From: Bacillota bacterium
GTDB lineage: Bacteria > Bacillota > Bacilli > Alicyclobacillales > SLC66
DNA length: 5,898 bases
Direction: 5' to 3'
Assembly: GCA_021821225.1 (NCBI GenBank)
Contig: JAKACR010000185.1
Coordinates: 1 to 5,898 of the forward strand
Shown here: positions 1 to 4,867 of the stretch, piece after piece
Layout of the letters: each line of letters opens with the position of its first letter
How positions within the stretch are numbered: position 1 is the stretch's first letter
Program-made: the position numbers and the translations under genes
The notes under the pieces: generated by a model
Told to the model about the DNA's origin: nothing
The model's input: the letters and a program-made list of their open reading frames with translations, nothing else
Database searches by the model: none

Positions 1-639
1 CACGAACGATTGCTGGGCGAATTTGAGGCGGGGCAGGCGGATATCTTGCTTGGCACCCAGATGATCGCAAAAGGGCTGGATTTTTCCCGCGTCTCATTGG
101 TCGGCGCAATCGCGGCGGACACGGCCTTGCGGATTCCCGACCTGCGCGCGGCCGAGCGGACTTTCCAGTTGCTCGTCCAGGTCGCGGGGCGGGCGGGGAG
201 GGGACAGATCCGCGGCGAAACGATCATCCAGACCTTCGCGCCGCAACACTACGCGATCCAGTGCGCCGTCAGGCAGGATTACGATGAATTCTACCGCACG
301 GAAATCGCGGCGCGCCGCGCCGTGGAGTATCCGCCGTTCACCGAGATCACGCAGTTCGTCGTGTCGCACCGCGACGAACGGCTGGCGCGCCTGACAGGCG
401 AGCGGCTTTACGGCTATTTGAATGAACGGCTTTGCGGCCAACCGCGCGTCCGGGTGCTTCCAGTCGTTCCGGCCACGGTCGCGCGCGTGCGGGATCTGTT
501 TCGCTACCGCATCGTGGTGAAGTATCCGTCGTTCCGGGCGATCGCGCACGGCCTGCATGAAGCGTACGAACAGACGATGGACGAGTTGCCGTCCGGCGCG
601 TCGCTGTCTGTCGACGTGAATGCGTACGCGCTGGTGTGA
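1..639 (+). CDS. priA: Primosomal replication-restart helicase PriA, C-terminal part (5' end outside window)
   Basis: PriA is the 3'-to-5' DNA helicase that recognises stalled forks and starts primosome reassembly in the cytoplasm. The window enters the gene in frame at base 1 and shows its last 212 residues, roughly the final quarter to third of a PriA. Visible are helicase motif V (GTQMIAKGLDF, residues 18-28 of the fragment) and motif VI (TFQLLVQVAGRAGRG, 54-68), which carries the arginine finger region. They are followed by the PriA C-terminal domain with the EYPPF segment (109-113) and a terminal SVDVNAYALV, close to the family's usual DVNPY ending. The Walker A/B motifs and zinc-binding cysteines lie upstream and cannot be seen. 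The gene ends in tandem in-frame stops, TGA then TAG (637-642). fmt starts 32 bases later. Identification is firm. Confidence 0.97.
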   Translation, partial: HERLLGEFEAGQADILLGTQMIAKGLDFSRVSLVGAIAADTALRIPDLRAAERTFQLLVQVAGRAGRGQIRGETIIQTFAPQHYAIQCAVRQDYDEFYRTEIAARRAVEYPPFTEITQFVVSHRDERLARLTGERLYGYLNERLCGQPRVRVLPVVPATVARVRDLFRYRIVVKYPSFRAIAHGLHEAYEQTMDELPSGASLSVDVNAYALV

Positions 640-655
640 TAGAGTATAACCTCTG

Positions 656-663
656 AAAGGAGG
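656..663 (+). promoter_or_regulatory. Strong Shine-Dalgarno site for fmt (decides the start)
   Basis: AAAGGAGG lies 8 bases before GTG at 672 and is a near-perfect anti-16S match of the Bacillota type. An ATG at 665 lies only one base after the site and is out of frame with fmt, so the GTG is the supported start. Confidence 0.85.
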
Positions 664-671
664 GATGTGCG

Positions 672-1634
672 GTGGTCGATTTGCCGCGCATACTGTTCAT
701 GGGGACGCCCGCGTTTTCCGTTGCGGTTTTGCGCGCGCTGCTTGATGCATCCTATCCGGTGGCGGGAGTCGTGACGCAGCCGGACCGTCCGCAGGGGAGA
801 CGGCGCGAATCGGTGCCATCGCCCGTGAAAAAGGCGGCGCAAGAGTGTGGAATTCCGTTGTTGCAGCCCAGGCGGATCCGCAGTGAGGAAGCGCTCGCGG
901 CGTGCGCCGACCTGCGCCCGGATGTCGTGGTCACCGCGGCCTACGGCCAGTTGCTGCCTGATCGTCTGCTCGCGCTTCCGTCGCGCGGGGCATACAACGT
1001 ACACGCTTCGCTGTTGCCAAAATACCGCGGCGGAGCGCCGATCCAGCGCGCGATCATGAATGGCGAGAAGGAGACCGGCGTGACGATCATGTCGATGGTT
1101 TCCGCGTTGGATGCAGGTCCTGTCTGGGCGCGCGCAGCCACTTCGCTTGGTCCCGAGGAGACGTACGGGGAGGTGCACGACCGTTTGGCGGACATGGGCG
1201 GAAAACTGCTTGCGGCGACGTTGCCGAAGATTCTCTCCGGCGCTCTGCAGCCTGCGGAGCAGGACGAATCACAGGCCACATTTGCCCCGCTTTTGACGCG
1301 GGACGATGAACGGCTCGATTTCCGGGAGGATGCGCGCGTTCTGGCCGATCGCGTGCGCGCGCTTGTCCCCGGTCCGGGTGCGTTTGCCTGGTTTGCTGAT
1401 AAGCCGCTCAAAGTCTGGTATGCTAGGGCGAAGCATGAATGGCGGGGAGATGCGGCGCCGGGGCAGTGCGTCGCATTTACGGACGAAGGGCCGATGATCG
1501 CCTGCAAGACGGGTGCGCTGGTTCTCGTGCGCGTCCAGCCGGCGGGGAAAAAACAACAAAGTGGCCCGGAGTTCGCCCGCGGGCTGCGATCGCCCGCAAT
1601 CCTGCGGCTTGCGGCGGAGCCCGGCAAAAGGTGA
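672..1634 (+). CDS. fmt: Methionyl-tRNA formyltransferase
   Basis: Fmt transfers the formyl group of 10-formyltetrahydrofolate to initiator Met-tRNA, giving fMet-tRNA for translation initiation in the cytoplasm. The product is 320 residues, a normal length. The N-terminal Rossmann-type hydrolase domain begins at ILFMGTPAFS (7-16), with VTQPDRPQGR at 34-43. The folate/catalytic signature NVHASLLPKYRGGAPIQ (109-125) supplies Asn109 and His111, and LDAGPV (146-151) supplies Asp147. These match the catalytic Asn/His/Asp triad of the E. coli enzyme. The C-terminal tRNA-binding domain runs from about 208 and ends with the usual VQPAGKK segment (288-294). The GTG start is fixed by the strong ribosome binding site at 656-663. 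The last 4 bases overlap rsmB, which suggests translational coupling. The deformylase gene def, often just upstream, is absent here. Confidence 0.97.
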   Translation: MVDLPRILFMGTPAFSVAVLRALLDASYPVAGVVTQPDRPQGRRRESVPSPVKKAAQECGIPLLQPRRIRSEEALAACADLRPDVVVTAAYGQLLPDRLLALPSRGAYNVHASLLPKYRGGAPIQRAIMNGEKETGVTIMSMVSALDAGPVWARAATSLGPEETYGEVHDRLADMGGKLLAATLPKILSGALQPAEQDESQATFAPLLTRDDERLDFREDARVLADRVRALVPGPGAFAWFADKPLKVWYARAKHEWRGDAAPGQCVAFTDEGPMIACKTGALVLVRVQPAGKKQQSGPEFARGLRSPAILRLAAEPGKR

Positions 1635-2959
1635 GCGGCGCGACGGTCGCGCGACAGGGCGCCCTGCGCGTTTTGCGCGAAATTGAGCGGGGCGGCGCGT
1701 ATACGCAGATGGCGCTTGAACGGGAATGGCGGCGCGGCGGGCTGTCCGGCGCCGATGCGCGTCTTGTGAGCGAACTTGTGCGCGGTGTTCTTGTGTGGCG
1801 GCGCCTGCTTGACGAATGGATCGCGCGGTTGTCCACCGTGGCCGTGGAGCGCCTTGAACTGCCTGTGCGGATCATTTTGCGCATGGGCCTGTATCAACTG
1901 CGTTTCTTTGATCGTGTGCCGCCGTACGCCATCGTGTCTGACGCGGTGGAGCTTGCCAGGGTGCACGCGCCGAGAGCGGCCGGATTTGTCAATGGCGTCC
2001 TGCGCGGCGCCTTGCGCGAGGCGGATTGGGTCACCCCGCTGACAGACTGTGAAGTGTCCCGCGCCGAACTGTCGGGCGTGCGGTTGTCCTACCCCGATTG
2101 GCTCGTGCGGCACATGGAGCAGACGCTCGGTGACAGGGAGGCGGCGTGCGGCGCGCTGCTTGCGATGAACAGACGGCCTGAGCGCACGGTGCGCGCCAAT
2201 CTGCTCCGCTGTACACGGGAGGAACTGATCGCCAGACTGGCGGATGAAGGCGTTCCGGCGCATCCCGCCGCCTTTTCGCCTGTGGGCGTGGTGCTTCCGG
2301 CGGGCGTCCATGCGGTGGACCTGGCCGCGTACGCCGAGGGATGGTGCACCCTTCAGGGCCAGAGTTCCATGCTCATCGCCCCGCTGCTTGACGCGCGGGA
2401 GGGGATGGACATTCTCGACGCGTGCGCCGCGCCGGGCGGCAAGGCGACACATCTGGCGGAACTTACGGGCGACCGGGCGACCGTTACGGCGGTTGACATC
2501 CACGCTCACCGGACGGCCATGATCGAAAGTCAGGCCAGACGCATGGGGCACCGCTCGATTCGCGCGCTCACCGGAGACAGCGCCCTGATCGAAGGGGAAT
2601 TTGACCGCGTTTTGCTGGATGTTCCGTGTTCCGGTCTCGGCACAATCGGGCGCAAGCCGGATCTCAGGTGGCGTGCGAGTCCCGGCGGAATCCGCGAACT
2701 TGCGGCCATCCAGCGGCGGCTGCTCCTGGCTGTCGCAGCGCGCGTGCGCCCCGGCGGGATTCTCGTCTATGCGGCGTGCACATTGTCCGCCGCGGAAAAC
2801 GAGCGCCAGATTGCGGCGCTGCTCGCAAAACGAGAGGATTTTGTCCTGCTGCCATGGCGGGGCGCGCCGATTTCCGGCGGTGCGGCGCAGGCGCGTATCT
2901 TGCCCCAGCAGTTCGGAGGTGACGGCTTTTTCGTGGCGCGTCTGCAACGGCTTCCATGA
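1631..2959 (+). CDS. rsmB: 16S rRNA (cytosine-5-)-methyltransferase RsmB (Sun family)
   Basis: RsmB uses S-adenosylmethionine to make m5C in 16S rRNA (position 967 in E. coli numbering). The product is 442 residues, typical of the family. Residues 1 to about 135 form the NusB-like RNA-binding domain (ARQGALRVL at 7-15; FVNGVLRGALRE at 119-130). The Rossmann methyltransferase domain follows, with the SAM-binding DACAAPGGK (263-271), the acidic VDIH (288-291), motif IV DVPCSGLGTIGRKPD (330-344) with Cys333, and motif VI YAACTL (380-385) with Cys383 as the expected nucleophile. A DGFF motif (431-434) lies near the end. YAACTL is a mild variant of the common YSTCTL. The GTG start at 1631 overlaps the fmt stop (GTGA). 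The frame stays open upstream to 1439 inside fmt, but homology begins only at about 1631. A weak GGCGGAG (1612-1618) precedes it, so coupling to fmt probably helps initiation. Confidence 0.96.
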   Translation: MSGATVARQGALRVLREIERGGAYTQMALEREWRRGGLSGADARLVSELVRGVLVWRRLLDEWIARLSTVAVERLELPVRIILRMGLYQLRFFDRVPPYAIVSDAVELARVHAPRAAGFVNGVLRGALREADWVTPLTDCEVSRAELSGVRLSYPDWLVRHMEQTLGDREAACGALLAMNRRPERTVRANLLRCTREELIARLADEGVPAHPAAFSPVGVVLPAGVHAVDLAAYAEGWCTLQGQSSMLIAPLLDAREGMDILDACAAPGGKATHLAELTGDRATVTAVDIHAHRTAMIESQARRMGHRSIRALTGDSALIEGEFDRVLLDVPCSGLGTIGRKPDLRWRASPGGIRELAAIQRRLLLAVAARVRPGGILVYAACTLSAAENERQIAALLAKREDFVLLPWRGAPISGGAAQARILPQQFGGDGFFVARLQRLP

Positions 2960-2987
2960 GATGCGCGGCGACTGCGGGAGACGACTC

Positions 2988-3040
2988 AGGGGACATGTGA
3001 TAAAGTCCTCTGCTGAAATTTGGTTTATCACATGTCCCTT
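2988..3040. repeat. Long AT-rich inverted repeat (hairpin) between rsmB and rlmN
   Basis: The left arm GGGACATGTGATAAA (2990-3004) is the exact reverse complement of TTTATCACATGTCCC (3024-3038), giving 15 perfect pairs around a 19-base loop (3005-3023). Bases 2988-2989 and 3039-3040 add an A-T pair and a G-T wobble, making a 17-pair stem in RNA. The arm is 40% G+C, clearly below the surrounding genes. Neither strand has a T-tract after the stem, so it does not look like an intrinsic terminator. Its form fits a REP/MITE-like palindrome, fused ends of an insertion sequence, or an RNA processing or stability element within the operon. Only one copy is in the window, so repetitiveness is not shown. 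Confidence 0.85.
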
Positions 3041-3048
3041 AGGGCGGC

Positions 3049-3053
3049 GGGAG
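3049..3053 (+). promoter_or_regulatory. Probable ribosome binding site for rlmN
   Basis: GGGAG lies 10 bases before the GTG at 3064 and 8 bases after the hairpin. It supports the GTG rather than ATG at 3082, which has no comparable site. Because it is so close to the stem, folding could affect how well ribosomes load. Confidence 0.55.
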
Positions 3054-3063
3054 ATGACGCGAG

Positions 3064-4110
3064 GTGCAGTGGCTGTATGGGATGACACGCCAGGCGTTGC
3101 GTCGGTGGCTTGCGCAACGCGGCGAACCGGAGTACCGGGCGGATCAGATCTATGACTGGCTGTACAAAAAGCGCGCCGGGAGCGTCGAAGAGATGACGAA
3201 TCTCTCCCAGAAACTGCGCACACTGCTCGCTGAACAGTTCGTTTTCGGCACGTTGAAGGTGATTCGCCGGCAGGTGTCGCAAAAAGACGGCACGACAAAA
3301 TTTCTCTTTGAACTGTATGACGGCGACACGATTGAGACGGTGATCATGCGGCACGATTACGGGATCAGCGTCTGCGTCTCCACGCAGGTGGGCTGCAAGA
3401 TGGGCTGCAAATTCTGCGCCTCCACACTGGGCGGCCTGATCCGGAATCTGCACGCGGGGGAGATCGTGGAACAGCTCATGCATTGCCAGCGCCTGCTCGA
3501 CCAGGAGGGCGCGCGCGTTGCCAGCGTTGTGCTGATGGGGTCCGGAGAGCCCTTGGAGAACTACGACGCCGCGATGGATTTTGTGGATATCGTCACGGAT
3601 TCCGCAGGGCTCATGATCGGCCAGCGCCACATCACCATCTCCACGGTGGGGCTGGTGCCGGCCATCCTGCGGCTCGCCGACGAGCGGCGCGGACTTACGC
3701 TGGCGGTATCCCTGCACGCGGCGGATGATGAGACGCGATCGCGGATGATGCCTGTCAACAAAGCATACAACATTGCGAGATTGTTGGAAGCGTGTCAATA
3801 TTACTACAAGGTGACAGGACGGCGGATCTCCTTTGAGTACGCGTTGATTCACGGGCACAACGACAGCGTGGAGGATGCGCGTAAACTGGCGGAACTTCTT
3901 CGTCCCCTGCCCTGTCATGTCAATTTGATTCCGGTCAATTACGTTCCCGAGCGCAATCTGGTCCGGACGCCGAATGGGCAAATCCAGGCGTTTGTCGATG
4001 AGCTTTGCAGGCTTGGCCAGTCCGCGACTGTCCGCCGGGAAATGGGGGGAGATATCGCGGCGGCGTGCGGCCAGTTGCGCGCTGAACACTCCGGGGAGAG
4101 GTCTGGGTGA
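3064..4110 (+). CDS. rlmN: Dual-specificity RNA methyltransferase RlmN (23S rRNA A2503 / tRNA A37, radical SAM)
   Basis: RlmN is a radical SAM enzyme that puts a methyl on C2 of adenine 2503 in 23S rRNA and adenine 37 in some tRNAs, which affects fidelity. The product is 348 residues, close to normal. The N-terminal accessory domain includes YRADQIYDWLY (24-34). The cluster motif CKMGCKFC (111-118) gives the [4Fe-4S] ligands Cys111, Cys115 and Cys118. GSGEPLENYD (159-168) is the SAM-binding GEP region. The methyl-relay cysteine is Cys335 in DIAAACGQL (330-338), and its partner is Cys104, seven residues before the first cluster cysteine as in E. coli. All catalytic residues are therefore present. 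The related resistance enzyme Cfr is unlikely given the close match to RlmN around both cysteines. The GTG at 3064 is the only start available upstream of ATG 3082, because TGA at 3055 closes the frame. prpC begins 4 bases after the stop. Confidence 0.96.
   Translation: MQWLYGMTRQALRRWLAQRGEPEYRADQIYDWLYKKRAGSVEEMTNLSQKLRTLLAEQFVFGTLKVIRRQVSQKDGTTKFLFELYDGDTIETVIMRHDYGISVCVSTQVGCKMGCKFCASTLGGLIRNLHAGEIVEQLMHCQRLLDQEGARVASVVLMGSGEPLENYDAAMDFVDIVTDSAGLMIGQRHITISTVGLVPAILRLADERRGLTLAVSLHAADDETRSRMMPVNKAYNIARLLEACQYYYKVTGRRISFEYALIHGHNDSVEDARKLAELLRPLPCHVNLIPVNYVPERNLVRTPNGQIQAFVDELCRLGQSATVRREMGGDIAAACGQLRAEHSGERSG
4093..4101 (+). promoter_or_regulatory. Probable ribosome binding site for prpC
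   Basis: GGGGAGAGG lies inside the 3' end of rlmN, 13 bases before ATG 4115. The spacing is longer than ideal, so initiation probably also depends on ribosomes finishing rlmN 4 bases upstream. Confidence 0.45.
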
Positions 4111-4114
4111 CGAC

Positions 4115-4867
4115 ATGAGATTTGCGGCCAAGTCCGACATTGGCCTCGTGCGCAAATTGAATCAGGATGCTTACATGGTGCGGCCGACGGGCCGGGACTC
4201 GTGCATCGTCGTGGTGGCGGACGGCATGGGGGGGTCCGCCGCCGGAGAGGTTGCGAGCGCGCTCGCCTTGCGGGTGGTATCCGAGGAACTGGCGCGCGGC
4301 GGCTCGGCTGACGACGCTCAGGCGCGCCTGTCGCAGGCCGTCCAGTCTGCCAACGCCGAGATTTATCGGCAGGCCGTCCTGGTCGAAGCGTACGCGGGAA
4401 TGGGAACGACGATTGTCGCGGCCGAGGTCGATCAACATCAGGCGACCATCGTGCACGTCGGGGACAGCAGAGCGTACCACCTGTCGGCCGATGGCGTGCT
4501 GTCGCAACTGACGCACGATCATTCCCTCGTGAACGAACTCATCCGCCGCGGCCAGTTGTCTTCTGTGGAAGCCGCCGTGCACCCGCAGCGTCATGTTTTG
4601 ACCCGTTCGCTCGGTACTCTTCCGAATGTGGCGGTGGACTGCAGGGTATGGCCATGGGCTCCGGGCGATCTGTTTCTTGTCTGTTCGGACGGGTTGACAA
4701 GTCTTGTCGACGAAACGGAGTTGAAGGATTGTCTGAGCAAGGAGCGGCCGCTTGCCGAGAAAGTGACGGCGTTGGTGGCGGCTGCTCTGCGCGCGGGTGG
4801 TTACGACAATATCACGGTGGCGGTCCTTGCCAATGATGGCGACGCGAAATGGGGGGACTGCGGTTGA
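4115..4867 (+). CDS. prpC: PP2C-family Ser/Thr protein phosphatase PrpC (Stp)
   Basis: PrpC is a Mn/Mg-dependent cytoplasmic phosphatase that reverses phosphorylation by its partner kinase PrkC. The product is 250 residues, the usual length for bacterial single-domain PP2C enzymes. Metal-binding and core motifs run in family order: VRKLNQD (12-18, Asp18), VADGMGG (34-40, Asp36 and Gly37), GMGTT (95-99), VHVGDSRAY (113-121), LTHDHS (132-137), HPQRHVLTRSLG (156-167), VCSDGLT (189-195, Asp192) and GGYDNITV (228-235, Asp231). No key residue is missing. ATG 4115 puts the conserved FAAKSDIGLVR directly at the N-terminus, as expected. The longer open frame back to 3974 only overlaps rlmN and carries no family sequence. 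The stop overlaps the proposed prkC start, so phosphatase and kinase are probably made in a coupled way. A run of seven G lies inside the VADGMGG codons. Confidence 0.97.
   Translation: MRFAAKSDIGLVRKLNQDAYMVRPTGRDSCIVVVADGMGGSAAGEVASALALRVVSEELARGGSADDAQARLSQAVQSANAEIYRQAVLVEAYAGMGTTIVAAEVDQHQATIVHVGDSRAYHLSADGVLSQLTHDHSLVNELIRRGQLSSVEAAVHPQRHVLTRSLGTLPNVAVDCRVWPWAPGDLFLVCSDGLTSLVDETELKDCLSKERPLAEKVTALVAAALRAGGYDNITVAVLANDGDAKWGDCG
4851..4857 (+). promoter_or_regulatory. Probable ribosome binding site for prkC
   Basis: GGGGGGA lies 6 bases before TTG 4864, within the end of prpC. Its spacing favours the TTG over ATG 4873, which is 15 bases away. Confidence 0.5.

Larger units (their letters stand above)
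2974..3058. repeat. Imperfect 12-base direct repeat flanking the hairpin
   Basis: GCGGGAGACGAC (2974-2985) recurs as GCGGGAGATGAC (3047-3058), with 11 of 12 bases identical. The copies lie 3 to 6 bases outside the hairpin arms on each side. The right copy contains the GGGAG that probably serves as the rlmN ribosome binding site. It could be the footprint of an insertion or duplication, or chance in G-rich sequence. The gaps between repeat and hairpin argue against a simple target-site duplication. Confidence 0.35.

Noticed and set aside
645..650. TATAAC before fmt as a -10 box.
   Set aside because: It matches 5 of 6 bases, but no -35 box lies 16-19 bases upstream; TCGACG (611-616) is too far away. 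Read-through from priA is more likely.
1439..1630. An earlier rsmB start inside fmt.
   Set aside because: The NusB-like homology begins near 1631, and the GTGA overlap gives the expected RsmB length of 442 residues.
2997..3004. TGTGATAAA as an extended -10 promoter for rlmN.
   Set aside because: GATAAA is a poor match to TATAAT and no -35 element lies at suitable spacing; the bases are explained by the palindrome arm.
3024..3032. TTTATCACA as a DnaA box.
   Set aside because: It lacks one C of the TTATCCACA consensus, and the only other copy is its palindrome partner.
2988..3040. The palindrome as a Rho-independent terminator.
   Set aside because: The stem is AT-rich, the loop is long, and only two T residues follow the right arm on the + strand; the minus strand also lacks a T-tract.
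941..3298. A 785-codon open frame on the minus strand across fmt, rsmB, the hairpin and rlmN.
   Set aside because: It lies antisense to three well-identified genes, its translation is Arg/Pro/Ala-rich without recognisable motifs, and long antisense frames are common in GC-rich coding DNA.
3974..4114. An N-terminal extension of prpC overlapping rlmN.
   Set aside because: PP2C homology begins at ATG 4115, and the upstream translation is basic, low in motifs and fully inside rlmN.
3028..4155. A 375-codon minus-strand open frame opposite rlmN.
   Set aside because: It mirrors rlmN almost exactly, shows no family motif, and is best explained by GC-rich codon bias.
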